A DNA stretch of 64,000 nt, from contig NZ_CP138200.1 of NCBI RefSeq assembly GCF_050859025.1, positions 5,518,001-5,582,000 of the forward strand, given 5' to 3'. This document shows, in pieces, positions 54,285 to 63,112 of the stretch; position 1 is the stretch's first letter; every line of letters starts with the position of its first letter. This stretch comes from Wukongibacter sp050859025 (GTDB lineage: Bacteria; Bacillota; Clostridia; Peptostreptococcales; Caminicellaceae). Under the pieces are notes generated by a model, which did not search any database, was not told the origin of the DNA, and worked only from the letters and a program-made list of their open reading frames with translations. Made by a program: the position numbers and the translations under genes.

Positions 54285-54476
54285 TTTTCTATACAGAAAT
54301 TATATTACTTAACAATTTTAATAATTTAACCTGTTGGCTATTTGATCGAAAAGGATATATTAATATATCTTAATCACTTTAAATTTGATACTTCTATTTT
54401 ACTAGTCATGTGAGTTAAATCTATAATCTCCTATATAAGGACCATATTCTAAAGACAACTCTAGAATCTAGCCCCA

Positions 54477-56390
54477 TTAATAGTCTCCACCTTTTCTCTT
54501 AATAAATAATGCTCCTAGCGGTGGAATTTGAATTTCAATAGAATACGGCTCCCCATGCCAATCAAGCTTATTTGCTTTAATAGTTTTTTTATTTTTAGTA
54601 CCTGACCCACCAAATTCCTCTAAATCACTATTTAGAACCTCTTTATATATACCTTTATAGGGCACCCCTATTTTATAATTATCTCTGAGCACTGGTGTAA
54701 AATTACATACGATTATTATAAAATCTCTCTTCTCTTTTCCCTTTCTCATAAATGCAATTATACTTTGCTCACTATTATTATCTATCCATGAAAAACCCTT
54801 ATCGTTACTGTCTAATTGATATAATGACTTTTCTGACTTATAAAATTTATTTAATTTCTTTATAAAGTTTTGCATTTTTTTATGCATATCAAAACTGAGA
54901 AGCATCCAATCCATGGCTTTTTTATAATCCCACTCTATGAACTGACCAAATTCTCCACCCATAAATAAAAGCTTTTTACCAGGATGTGCAATCATATAGG
55001 AATACAAAATTCTCAAATTAGCAAATTTTTCCCAATAATTTCCTGGCATTTTCTCTATTAAAGATTTTTTCCCATGAACTACTTCGTCATGGGATAGTGG
55101 CAATATATAGTTTTCTGAAAATGCATATGTAAATGAAAAAGTTATTAAATCATTGTTCCATTTTCTATAGATATGGTCCATTTCCATATATCTAAGCATG
55201 TCATTCATCCATCCCATATTCCACTTAAAATTGAATCCTAAACCATCTAAGTGAACTGGAGTTGTCACAAGGGGCCATGCTGTTGATTCCTCTGCAATCA
55301 TAAGAACCTTAGGAAAGTAGCTAAATGCCATCGTATTTAACTTTTTTAAAAACTCTATTGCCTCGATATTTTCTCTTCCTCCGTATTTATTTGACCGCCA
55401 TTTCTCATCTTTTTTTCCATAGTCTAGATAGAGCATATAAGATACTGCATCTACTCTTAATCCATCTATATGATAAATATCAAGCCAAAATATTGCATTT
55501 GATATTAAAAAGCTTATCACCTCATTTTTTCCATAATCAAATATAGCCGTTCCCCATTCATGATTCTCTGCCATCTCAGGGGAATTATATTCATATAGAG
55601 GTGATCCATCAAATTTATATAGTCCATGACCATCCTTACAAAAATGTCCTGGTACCCAATCTAAAATTACACCTATTTGATTTTGATGGCATCTATCTAC
55701 AAAATACATAAAATCTAGTGGAGTACCATATCTGCTTGTGACGGAATAGTATCCAGTTGCCTGATACCCCCATGACCCATCAAATGGATGTTCAGTTAGA
55801 GGTAATATCTCTATATGGCTATATCCCATTTCTATAACATACTCAATAATCTCATCTGCAATCTCTTTATATGTATAAAAGTTACCATCTTCTTTCTTTT
55901 TCCACGAGCCCAAATGTAATTCATAAATATTAATCGGTTCTTCATATATGGACTTTTTTTTCTTTTCCTCTATCCAATCTTTATCCTTCCATTCATATCT
56001 ATTCAATGAAAATACTTTTGAAGCAGTATTGGGTCTAGTTTCCGAATAGTATGCATAGGGATCTGCTTTCAAAATAATTTCTCCACCTTCTGTATGAATT
56101 TCATATTTATACAGTTCTTCCTCTACCAGCTCTGAGATAAATATATTCCATATTCCTGAATCATCTACCTTTTGCATAGGATAGTCTATTCCAACCCAAT
56201 TATTAAAATCACCGACAATATTTACTAGTTTTGCATTAGGTGACCATAGGGTAAAGCTTACACCCTTTAGCCCCTTATACTCTATCAAGTGTGAACCTAA
56301 AAAATTATAACTTTTATAGTGATTCCCTTGATGAAATATGTGCATATCAAAGGAGCTTACTGGTATATAGTCAATGATTCTTTTCTGCAT
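54477..56390 (-). CDS. glgB: 1,4-alpha-glucan branching enzyme
   Basis: This 637-residue GH13 enzyme forms alpha-1,6 branches in glycogen. A CBM48 domain (VSFTLWSPNAKLVNIVGDFNNW) precedes the barrel. The branching-enzyme marker HPFDGSWGYQATGYYSVTSRYG, the nucleophile Asp in GLRVDAVSYMLYLDYG, the Glu in MIAEESTAWP and the Asp in LPLSHDEVVHGK are all present. The length matches GlgB. The start has AAAAGGAGG. It is the first gene of the glycogen operon. Confidence 0.95.
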   Translation of the reverse strand: MQKRIIDYIPVSSFDMHIFHQGNHYKSYNFLGSHLIEYKGLKGVSFTLWSPNAKLVNIVGDFNNWVGIDYPMQKVDDSGIWNIFISELVEEELYKYEIHTEGGEIILKADPYAYYSETRPNTASKVFSLNRYEWKDKDWIEEKKKKSIYEEPINIYELHLGSWKKKEDGNFYTYKEIADEIIEYVIEMGYSHIEILPLTEHPFDGSWGYQATGYYSVTSRYGTPLDFMYFVDRCHQNQIGVILDWVPGHFCKDGHGLYKFDGSPLYEYNSPEMAENHEWGTAIFDYGKNEVISFLISNAIFWLDIYHIDGLRVDAVSYMLYLDYGKKDEKWRSNKYGGRENIEAIEFLKKLNTMAFSYFPKVLMIAEESTAWPLVTTPVHLDGLGFNFKWNMGWMNDMLRYMEMDHIYRKWNNDLITFSFTYAFSENYILPLSHDEVVHGKKSLIEKMPGNYWEKFANLRILYSYMIAHPGKKLLFMGGEFGQFIEWDYKKAMDWMLLSFDMHKKMQNFIKKLNKFYKSEKSLYQLDSNDKGFSWIDNNSEQSIIAFMRKGKEKRDFIIIVCNFTPVLRDNYKIGVPYKGIYKEVLNSDLEEFGGSGTKNKKTIKANKLDWHGEPYSIEIQIPPLGALFIKRKGGDY

Positions 56391-56599
56391 GGCTTAATAT
56401 CCTCCTTTTATCTAGTTGTTTCAAAATTCTATTTTGTCTCTTTGCTTTTACACCTTTAATTATCATAATTAACTAAGTTTATCCTCTATATCTTCTATTT
56501 CAATTTCCTCTAAAATTTTTCACTTTTCTATATATATGCATTAAAATAAAAATATACTAATTTTATTTGTTAAATTTTAGAAAGTCTATATTTTCTATA

Positions 56600-56647
56600 T
56601 GCTAAAAAAAGACAAATCTTATGTTTGTAAAATAAGATTTGTCTTTT
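56600..56647 (-). terminator. intrinsic terminator of the CoA-transferase operon
   Basis: AAAAGACAAATCTTAT pairs with ATAAGATTTGTCTTTT around 9 bases; TTTTTTTAGC follows on the minus strand. It lies 60 bases after the stop of the B subunit gene. Confidence 0.85.
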
Positions 56648-56706
56648 AATTATATATATAATTTTATTTTTTGTAATGTAATTCCAATTCAAGGAATTAG
56701 TCATGT

Positions 56707-57360
56707 CTATATGCTCATTTCCTTTAAATCATCATACACTAATAACTTTGCTCCAGTTGCAGCTTGAACTTCTTCTATACTAAATGCTGGGTTGATTTCC
56801 TTCAAAACTAATCCTTCAAAACTAACCTCAATCACTCCCATTTCTGTAATAATAAGATTTACTTGGGCTTTAGCTGTTAATGGAAGGTTACACTCCTTGA
56901 GTATTTTTATATTTCCTTTGGCCGTATGTGTCATAGCAACTATTACTTTTTTAGCCCCTACAACTAAATCCATAGCACCTCCCATACCTGGGATTTTTTT
57001 CCCTGGCATCATCCAATTTGCCAGATTACCTTTTTCGTCTACTTGAAGGGCCCCTAGCACTGTAACATCTACATGTCCACCTCTTATTATGGCAAAGGAA
57101 ACAGCACTGTCAAAAAATGCAGCACCTTCTAATAATGTCACTGGCATCCCACCTGCATTAACTAAATTATTGACTTCTTTACCTTCTTTAGGTTCTGGCC
57201 CCATGCCAATAAAACCATTTTCAGATTGAAGTATTACTTCTATATTCTCGGGAACATAATTAGCTACCATAGTAGGAAGCCCTATACCTAGATTTACAAC
57301 GTCTCCATCCTTTAACTCCTCAGCAACTCTTCTAGCAATTAATTCCTTTGCATCCTCCAT
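56707..57360 (-). CDS. 3-oxoacid CoA-transferase subunit B
   Basis: This 217-residue protein is the B subunit of a heteromeric short-chain 3-oxoacid CoA-transferase (ScoB/AtoA/CtfB type). It opens ELIARRVAEELKDGDVVNLGIGLPTMVANY. The catalytic Glu lies in ILQSENGFIGMGPEP. GAFF-DSAVSFAIIRGGHVDV and GKKIPGMGGAMDLV are also typical. The partner A subunit is 1.7 kb away, separated by an insertion sequence. The start has AAAGGGGGG. With the insertion element in place, its expression depends on read-through or on an outward promoter of the element, so activity may be reduced or lost. Confidence 0.93.
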   Translation of the reverse strand: MEDAKELIARRVAEELKDGDVVNLGIGLPTMVANYVPENIEVILQSENGFIGMGPEPKEGKEVNNLVNAGGMPVTLLEGAAFFDSAVSFAIIRGGHVDVTVLGALQVDEKGNLANWMMPGKKIPGMGGAMDLVVGAKKVIVAMTHTAKGNIKILKECNLPLTAKAQVNLIITEMGVIEVSFEGLVLKEINPAFSIEEVQAATGAKLLVYDDLKEMSI

Positions 57361-57380
57361 TCTGTTAACCCCCCTTTACT

Positions 57381-57389
57381 ATTACATCT
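57381..57389. repeat. 9-bp target duplication, left copy
   Basis: ATTACATCT directly borders the left end of the insertion sequence and is repeated exactly at its other side (59090-59098). Confidence 0.9.
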
Positions 57390-59089
57390 ATAGCTTGTTG
57401 CAAAATTCTACAACTCGCATAAATACTGTGTTTAAATCTATTGAAAAGGCTAAGTTTCCCCCATTTTGGGTATATATACAATAACCAATTGTTAATAACT
57501 CAAAGAAAGGAGAAACTTATGCCAATTCAAGCAAAACAATTGAACTTTCGTGATGTTTCATCTGATTTTGATGATTTCTTCAATCAGAATCAATGTAATT
57601 TACTTTCTTTACTCAATGAATTTATCAATATCTCTGATTTTATTCCTTTTTCTTTTTATCAAAAGTATTATTCTAAACTAGGCACCAATAGAGATTTTTC
57701 TCTTGAGTCAATGCTCTTAGCTTTTATTCTAAAGAATATTTTATCTATCCCTACTATTGACCTTCTAATTTCTTTACTAAATATCTCTTCTGAAATGCGT
57801 AGTTTCTGCGGTTTCCTTAGAGTTCCTCACAAATCTCAATTTTCAAGATTTAAATCAAATTTCTCTGATGAGTTAAGAGATTTATTCCATAATCTTGTTG
57901 ATATCACTGAAAATTTGGCTAATGAGGTTAATCCTTTTCTTTCTTCTATTTTGATTACTGATACAACTGGTTTTGAACTCTATGTCACAGAAAATAACCC
58001 TAAATTTTATCAATCCCAGCTGCGTAAAGCCAAAGCTTATGCTAAAACTCTTAAAAAAGATAATAAGGACTTAACTTTTGATATTGAAAAATATGCTCAG
58101 AGTAGGATGCCTAAATATGCTTCTTCTAACAATGATGCTAAGCTTTCTTACCTTAATGGTCATTTTGGCTATTTTTTAAAGTCTACTATTTCTACTAATG
58201 GCTTTGGTCTCGTTAGAGATGTTAATTTCTATGATTCTGACAACAATTTATCCCTTGACCTAACTCCTAGGGAAACTAAGGATTTATATGATGCTAAATC
58301 TTTAATTCCTACTCTTGAAACTTTTTTTAGTTTTCATCCTGATTTTAAATATAAGTATTTTATTGGTGATGCTGGTTTTGATGCCGATGATAATTATGCT
58401 TATCTACATGGAAAAAACATTATGCCAATTATTAGCTTAAATCCTAGAAACTCCTCTGATTTACCTCAGTCTGATTTTAATGAGATTGGTATTCCTCTTT
58501 GTCCTTTTGACCCTTCTTTGCCTATGGTTTATGATGGTATTTCTAGAGAAAAAGGTCGTGCTGATAGAGTTAAGTATATTTGTCCTAAGGTCAATAAAAC
58601 TGTTATTAAAGGCAAAACTACTTATATTCTTAATTGCCATAATCCTTGCACTAAGTCAAAATGTGGTCGAATTAAACAGCTTACTATTCATCACAATTAT
58701 AGGTTTAATACTTCTTTTCCCCGTAATAGTTTGAAATGGATATTGCTCTTCAAGCTAAGAACTATTGTTGAAAGGTCTATCTCACAAATTAAGAATCTTT
58801 TACAAATTAAAGCTTCTAAGGTTCGAAGTACTGTATCTTTGAAAGCCGATATATTTTTAGCCTGTATCTCTCAACTAATTGCTTTCATTCTTTTAGCTAA
58901 GAGTCAAGATAAACATAATAATCCTCTAGCTATAAAATCCTTAATAGCATAATTAATTATTGATAAAAATTTAAGGTCTCAATAACCTTCGGTTTGGTAT
59001 GCCTTTTTTATGAGTATTTCTCTATGCTATCGCATTTTTATTCTATTTTCTCTGTGGATAAGTTGAAATCATTTTTTGCAACTACCTAT
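57390..59089 (+). mobile_element. 1.7-kb insertion sequence inside the CoA-transferase operon
   Basis: The element is exactly bounded: 16-bp terminal inverted repeats (ATAGCTTGTTGCAAAA at the left, ATAGGTAGTTGCAAAA reversed at the right, 14 of 16 identical) are flanked by the 9-bp duplication ATTACATCT. One DDE transposase gene fills it on the plus strand, opposite to the host operon. The family is not certain. Confidence 0.93.
57519..58952 (+). CDS. DDE transposase of the 1.7-kb insertion sequence
   Basis: This 477-residue transposase has an N-terminal domain with RDFSLESMLLAFILKNIL and QFSRFKSNF. The catalytic Asp is in ILITDTTGFEL, the second Asp in YFIGDAGFDADDNY and the Glu in LRTIVERSISQIKNLL, giving a DDE set. 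A Cys-rich segment (CPKV-14-CHNPCTKSKCG) lies between the second and third residues and may bind zinc. It resembles IS5/IS1182/IS4-type enzymes, but I cannot choose among them. The ATG at 57519 has AAAGGAG; an ATG 26 codons upstream has none. The frame is intact. Confidence 0.85.
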   Translation: MPIQAKQLNFRDVSSDFDDFFNQNQCNLLSLLNEFINISDFIPFSFYQKYYSKLGTNRDFSLESMLLAFILKNILSIPTIDLLISLLNISSEMRSFCGFLRVPHKSQFSRFKSNFSDELRDLFHNLVDITENLANEVNPFLSSILITDTTGFELYVTENNPKFYQSQLRKAKAYAKTLKKDNKDLTFDIEKYAQSRMPKYASSNNDAKLSYLNGHFGYFLKSTISTNGFGLVRDVNFYDSDNNLSLDLTPRETKDLYDAKSLIPTLETFFSFHPDFKYKYFIGDAGFDADDNYAYLHGKNIMPIISLNPRNSSDLPQSDFNEIGIPLCPFDPSLPMVYDGISREKGRADRVKYICPKVNKTVIKGKTTYILNCHNPCTKSKCGRIKQLTIHHNYRFNTSFPRNSLKWILLFKLRTIVERSISQIKNLLQIKASKVRSTVSLKADIFLACISQLIAFILLAKSQDKHNNPLAIKSLIA

Positions 59090-59727
59090 ATTACATCTAC
59101 TAATATTCCGGGTGTCATAACATCATTTGCATCTATTTCTCCAGCTTCAACTATTTCATCTGCCTCAACTATTACGAGGTCAGTTGCTGAAGCCATCAAT
59201 GGATTGAAGTTTCTAGCTGCACTATCATAGTAAATATTACCCTTTTTATCAACCTTAGCGCCCTTTAGCAATGCTACATCCGCTTTAATTGGTAATTCTA
59301 ATATATATTCTTTGCCGCCTATCTCAATTTTTTTCTTGCCTTCTTCAATTATTGTTCCTATTCCAGTGGGAGTCAAGAAACCACCTAATCCGGCACCTGC
59401 AGCTCTAATCTGCTCTGCAAGAGTTCCTTGTGGCGTAAGAATTACTTCAATTTCACCTTCATTCATTTGTCTTCCAGTTTCAGGATTTGTTCCAATATGA
59501 GATGCTATAACCCTTTTAACAACCTTATTTACAATCAATTTTCCTGTTCCTACATCAGGAAATCCTGTATCACTTGTTATGATAGTAAGATTCTTAATAT
59601 CTTTATCAATAAGCCCACTTATTAGAGTCTCTGGTGCCCCTACTCCAAGAAAACCTCCTACCATGATTGTCATACCATCTTTTATATATTTTAAAGCATC
59701 TTCTATAGTTTTGACTTTTGTCGACAT
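59086..59727 (-). CDS. 3-oxoacid CoA-transferase subunit A, last residues altered by IS insertion
   Basis: This 213-residue A subunit (ScoA/AtoD/CtfA type) begins VKTIEDALKYIKDGMTIMVGGFLGVGAPE, whose GGF-G-G loop binds CoA. It contains TPTGIGTIIEEGK, SAARNFNPLMASA and VEAGEIDANDVMTPGIL. The insertion sequence entered the last codons: the stop TAG at 59086-59088 comes from the element. With the element removed, the frame continues VKGG then stop, so only 4 residues are lost and the protein may work. The start has GAGGTGA. It lies 59 bases after the AtuA-related gene. Confidence 0.93.
   Translation of the reverse strand: MSTKVKTIEDALKYIKDGMTIMVGGFLGVGAPETLISGLIDKDIKNLTIITSDTGFPDVGTGKLIVNKVVKRVIASHIGTNPETGRQMNEGEIEVILTPQGTLAEQIRAAGAGLGGFLTPTGIGTIIEEGKKKIEIGGKEYILELPIKADVALLKGAKVDKKGNIYYDSAARNFNPLMASATDLVIVEADEIVEAGEIDANDVMTPGILVDVI
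59090..59098. repeat. 9-bp target duplication, right copy
   Basis: ATTACATCT borders the right end of the insertion sequence, identical to 57381-57389. Confidence 0.9.
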
Positions 59728-59740
59728 ATAATCACCTCAG

Positions 59741-59778
59741 ATATAAAATTATTAGGCACGCAAGTGTGCCTAATAATT
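59741..59778 (-). terminator. intercistronic hairpin before the CoA-transferase A gene
   Basis: AATTATTAGGCAC pairs perfectly with GTGCCTAATAATT (13 bp) around 6 bases, and TTATAT follows on the minus strand. It could act as a partial terminator or an mRNA processing site inside the operon. Confidence 0.6.
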
Positions 59779-59785
59779 TATATTT

Positions 59786-60085
59786 TTATATATCTATTTC
59801 AAGTAATGCTGAACTAAGACTTTTGCCATGTTTATCTATAGCTAGCGATCTAGTTACTCCGCCACCAAGTGCTTTATCCATAACGAAGTTTAATGCCCCT
59901 ATTTTAGGGAGTTCATATCTTTTTACCTCTCCCTGGACTATATCCTTAAACCATTCTTTAACACGCTGAGCTGTAACTTTTTCTTCAATTATCTTATAAT
60001 CCTCTTCATTAAATACTATCAATGATATATTTGATATATTTCCTTTATCTCCAGTTCTTGAATGAGCAATTTCTTTTAATTTCAT
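59786..60085 (-). CDS. AtuA-related ferredoxin-fold domain protein
   Basis: This 99-residue protein opens KLKEIAHSRTGDKGNISNISLIVF, the signature of the small domain that forms the C-terminus of longer AtuA (acyclic terpene utilisation) proteins. It ends RSLAIDKHGKSLSSALLEIDI. Here it is a separate protein directly after the large DUF1446 gene (5 bases). The start has GAGGAGG; an earlier overlapping start is unlikely. It should work as a complex with the large protein. Its function is unknown beyond a link with acyl-CoA and terpenoid catabolism. Confidence 0.85.
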   Translation of the reverse strand: MKLKEIAHSRTGDKGNISNISLIVFNEEDYKIIEEKVTAQRVKEWFKDIVQGEVKRYELPKIGALNFVMDKALGGGVTRSLAIDKHGKSLSSALLEIDI

Positions 60086-60089
60086 TCTA

Positions 60090-61445
60090 CTATACCTCCT
60101 CATACACGGCTTGTATATTGATGTCTTCACGAGGAATAAATATCGAAGCAATTGAAACTATTTCCTTTACAGACTTGGTAGCACCGCCTCCACCAGCAGG
60201 CCCATTTGTATAAAGAGTCTCTACTTCATTTGCTATTTTTTCTGCCTCTTTTCTTTCCTTAGTTCTTCCCGATACTCTTAATCTTACTTCTTTACAATAG
60301 GATCTATCACTAAGCATGTTGTCACTTATGTGATCTTTATACATAGAATTTGCTCCTATATAATCTATTCTTAACTCTTCAATTTCTACTCCTGTATACT
60401 CTAATCTTTTTTTAACTATTTCACCAGCTAGCTTAGCTCTTTCATAAGCCCCGCTTCCTCCATAGCTGATCTCGCCTTCGCCTATGAAGCAGTCTTTATA
60501 TCCTATACTAACTTTCAAGGTATCGGGTTTAGCTCTTCCAGAAGCTCCTTTTATAAGAACTTTATCCTTATCTATTTGGCTCATAATGACATTTGTATAA
60601 TCAGCTATTCCATCGGGAGTTACATAAGCCGAAGGATCATGAATCTCATAAATAAGCTGCTCCTTACATGTGCCGGTTGTAATAATTCCACCTGAGCCAT
60701 CTACCTTTGCTATAACTACTTCACCATCTTCACTTATTTCTGCTATTGGAAATCCTATATTCCAAGCATCTGGTACATCTTTATAACCTGGATCAGCATA
60801 ATAACCACCTGTTATCTGTCCAGCGCATTCCAATAGGTGTCCTATCATAATTCCTTTTCCAATGAGATCATAATCTTCACTATTCCATCCAAACTCATAC
60901 ATTATAGGAGCCAGAGTCAACGCTGGGTCAGATACACGTCCCGTAATTATTATATCCGCATCATTCCTCAAAGCTTCGATTATTCCCTCTGTACCTACAT
61001 ATGCATTTGCTGAAATTATTTTATTTTCAAGATGCTTAAGACTTTTATCTAACTCTAAAACATTATAATCCATATATTCATCAATTTTGTCTGATATGTC
61101 ATCTCCAAGTACTGCAGCAATTTTTAATCCTTTAATTCCTTGATCCTGTGCCATTCTCTTGATAGCTTTAGCAGCAGCCTCAGGGTTAGCTGCTCCCATA
61201 TTAGTAATAACCTTTATTTTTTTTTCAACACATAATGGCAATACCTTTTCCATACGATACTCTAAAAGTCCATTGTATCCTTTATCTGGGTTCTTAAGTC
61301 TTTGTTCTTGCGCTATGGCAATAGTCCTTTCAGCCAGACATTCAAATATTATATAATCTAAGTCTCCTTTTTCCATGAGTTCTAATGCAGGCTCTAGTCT
61401 ATCTCCTCCATACCCGGCTCCAGAACCTATACGAATTTTATGCAT
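60090..61445 (-). CDS. AtuA-like DUF1446 protein
   Basis: This 451-residue protein begins with HKIRIGSGAGYGGDRLEPALEL and contains NMGAANPEAAAKAI, DIIITGRVSDPALTLAP and GHLLECAGQITGGYYADPGYKDVP, which define the acyclic terpene utilisation family AtuA/DUF1446. Pseudomonas AtuA carries an additional C-terminal domain, supplied here by the separate 99-residue protein. Its reaction is not known. In this operon it is linked with a CitMHS carrier and a 3-oxoacid CoA-transferase, which suggests catabolism of an imported hydroxy- or oxo-acid. The start has GGAGGCG. Confidence 0.88.
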   Translation of the reverse strand: MHKIRIGSGAGYGGDRLEPALELMEKGDLDYIIFECLAERTIAIAQEQRLKNPDKGYNGLLEYRMEKVLPLCVEKKIKVITNMGAANPEAAAKAIKRMAQDQGIKGLKIAAVLGDDISDKIDEYMDYNVLELDKSLKHLENKIISANAYVGTEGIIEALRNDADIIITGRVSDPALTLAPIMYEFGWNSEDYDLIGKGIMIGHLLECAGQITGGYYADPGYKDVPDAWNIGFPIAEISEDGEVVIAKVDGSGGIITTGTCKEQLIYEIHDPSAYVTPDGIADYTNVIMSQIDKDKVLIKGASGRAKPDTLKVSIGYKDCFIGEGEISYGGSGAYERAKLAGEIVKKRLEYTGVEIEELRIDYIGANSMYKDHISDNMLSDRSYCKEVRLRVSGRTKERKEAEKIANEVETLYTNGPAGGGGATKSVKEIVSIASIFIPREDINIQAVYEEV

Positions 61446-61483
61446 TGTAGCTGCGCCTCCTTAATTAATTCTAAAATATTTTA

Positions 61484-62779
61484 CTAAAATTTAATTGCTC
61501 CAGTAATTACTGCAACAACTAGCATTACAATAGTGGTTGCAAAGGCATATGGAATTGTTTTCTTTTGATGTTCACCTAGCTCAACTCCAGTAAGACCTAT
61601 AAGTAAGAATGTAGAGCCAGTAAGTGGACTTACTGGGAAACCAGTTGTCATCTGTCCGAGTATTGCTGCTCTACCAACATTTATTCCTGCTATACCAAAT
61701 CCTTTAGCAGCTCCTGAAAGTACAGGCAAAACACCAAAATAGAATGAATCCGGGTCAAACAATAAGCTTGCCGGCATAGCTATAACACCAGTAATGGCTG
61801 GTATAAATTTACCCATAGATGCTGGTATGAGAGCTACTGTTAAACTAGCCATTTCTTTTATTATTCCTGACCCCTTCATAATGCCTATAAAAGCTCCAGC
61901 AGCAAACAATATACTAGCCATCATAAGGGCGGCCTTTGCATGAGCATCTACTCTGGCTCTCTGATCCTTTACACTTGGGTAATTAATAGTTAAAGAAATA
62001 GCAAATGCTGTCATAAAAATAACAGCTGGTGGAAGTTTACCAGTAATAAGTACTGCTATGGCCCCTATAATAGTAATAATATTTACCCAGAATAGATGTG
62101 GTCTAGAAAGCTCCTTCTTTTCTTCATCAATTTCTCTATTAACATCTATATCTTTAACCTCTACATTTCCAAGTCTTGATTTTTCCTTTTTACCAAGAAG
62201 ATAGGCTGTAAATAGTACAAACAGGATACCTGCAATTACAGCTACAAGTAGAGGGTTAAATAACTCAGTAACAGGCACATCAAGGGAAGTGGCTGCTCTT
62301 ATTGTTGGACCGCCCCAAGGTAAAACATTCATTGTACCAGCGGAAAGTGCCACTATAGTAGCTAAGGTAGTTCTCTGCATTCCAAGGGCATCATAAAGTG
62401 GAAGCATTGCTGGTATTGTTACTAGAAAAGTAACAGCTCCGGAACCGTCTAAATGAACAAGCATAGCTAATATAGCTGTGCCTATCGCAATTTTAACTGG
62501 ATCTTTTCCAACTATCTTTAGGATCTTATTGATAATTGGTTCAAAGGTTCCTGCATCTGTTAAAATACCAAAGAATAGAATTGCAAATATAAACATTGTT
62601 CCCGTTGGTGCTATAGCTTTAATGCCATCGGTAATAAATTTACCAACATTAGCACCAAATCCCCCAATAAATGCCATTACAGTAGGAACTACTATAAGCG
62701 CTACTACTGGAGATGCTTTTTTACTCATAATGAGTCCTAGTAAAATAATAATTGTAAGAAAACCAAGTAATGCTAACAT
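61484..62779 (-). CDS. CitMHS-type organic-acid transporter
   Basis: This 431-residue membrane protein has about 12 helices and family features: GTMFIFAILFFGILTDAG, LVHLDGSGAVTFLV, LPWGGPTIRAATS, a large central cytoplasmic loop (about residues 200-225, charged), and SLLFDPDSFYFGVLPVL. CitMHS carriers take up metal-citrate or related acids with protons. The substrate here is more likely the acid consumed by the AtuA/CoA-transferase enzymes encoded downstream. It is the first gene of the operon, with a sigma-54 promoter 40-60 bases upstream. The start has GGAGG. Confidence 0.87.
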   Translation of the reverse strand: MLALLGFLTIIILLGLIMSKKASPVVALIVVPTVMAFIGGFGANVGKFITDGIKAIAPTGTMFIFAILFFGILTDAGTFEPIINKILKIVGKDPVKIAIGTAILAMLVHLDGSGAVTFLVTIPAMLPLYDALGMQRTTLATIVALSAGTMNVLPWGGPTIRAATSLDVPVTELFNPLLVAVIAGILFVLFTAYLLGKKEKSRLGNVEVKDIDVNREIDEEKKELSRPHLFWVNIITIIGAIAVLITGKLPPAVIFMTAFAISLTINYPSVKDQRARVDAHAKAALMMASILFAAGAFIGIMKGSGIIKEMASLTVALIPASMGKFIPAITGVIAMPASLLFDPDSFYFGVLPVLSGAAKGFGIAGINVGRAAILGQMTTGFPVSPLTGSTFLLIGLTGVELGEHQKKTIPYAFATTIVMLVVAVITGAIKF

Positions 62780-62820
62780 AGAATATACCTCCTAAATTGT
62801 TTTTATTTTCACTAATCTAT

Positions 62821-62836
62821 AGCAATTAGTATGCCA
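62821..62836 (-). promoter_or_regulatory. sigma-54 promoter of the transporter/AtuA/CoA-transferase operon
   Basis: The minus strand reads TGGCATACTAATTGCT. GG and GC are exactly 10 bases apart, and TGGCA and TTGC match the sigma-54 consensus. Transcription would start about 30 bases before the transporter start codon. Confidence 0.82.
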
Positions 62837-62934
62837 ACATTTCCTCATTATCACCAAACTATTGTTTTTTCAACGAATTGAGCAGTAAAGCATAATATAA
62901 AATTCTTAAGCTTAATAATAACTACATATATAAA

Positions 62935-62954
62935 ATTTCTAATATTTTAGAAAT
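62935..62954. promoter_or_regulatory. enhancer palindrome 1 for the sigma-54 activator
   Basis: ATTTCTAA-TATT-TTAGAAAT has perfect 8-bp inverted arms and lies about 100-120 bases upstream of the sigma-54 promoter. Confidence 0.75.
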
Positions 62955-62970
62955 GAATTGTTATCATTTT

Positions 62971-63010
62971 ATAAAAAAATCAAAAAGGAGGAATCTATTT
63001 CTTCCTCCTT
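62971..63010 (-). terminator. intrinsic terminator of the sigma-54 activator gene
   Basis: On the minus strand AAGGAGGAA pairs with TTCCTCCTT around 8 bases, followed by TTTGATTTTTTTA. It isolates the activator gene from the operon promoter. Confidence 0.8.
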
Positions 63011-63082
63011 CTAATAGAAGTTTTCTCAATATTATCTCACTTACATATAGTTCTTTTATGTATTTTTCTATACTATTTATTC

Positions 63083-63102
63083 ATTTCTAAAATATTAGAA
63101 AT
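63083..63102. promoter_or_regulatory. enhancer palindrome 2
   Basis: ATTTCTAA-AATA-TTAGAAAT has the same perfect 8-bp arms as copies 1 and 3. It lies about 250 bases upstream of the promoter. Confidence 0.72.
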
Positions 63103-63112
63103 AAATAAATTC

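Noticed and set aside
57390..59089. Assigning the 1.7-kb element to IS1182 or IS4
   Set aside because: The DDE layout fits several related groups and the 9-bp duplication is not decisive, so a family name would be a guess.
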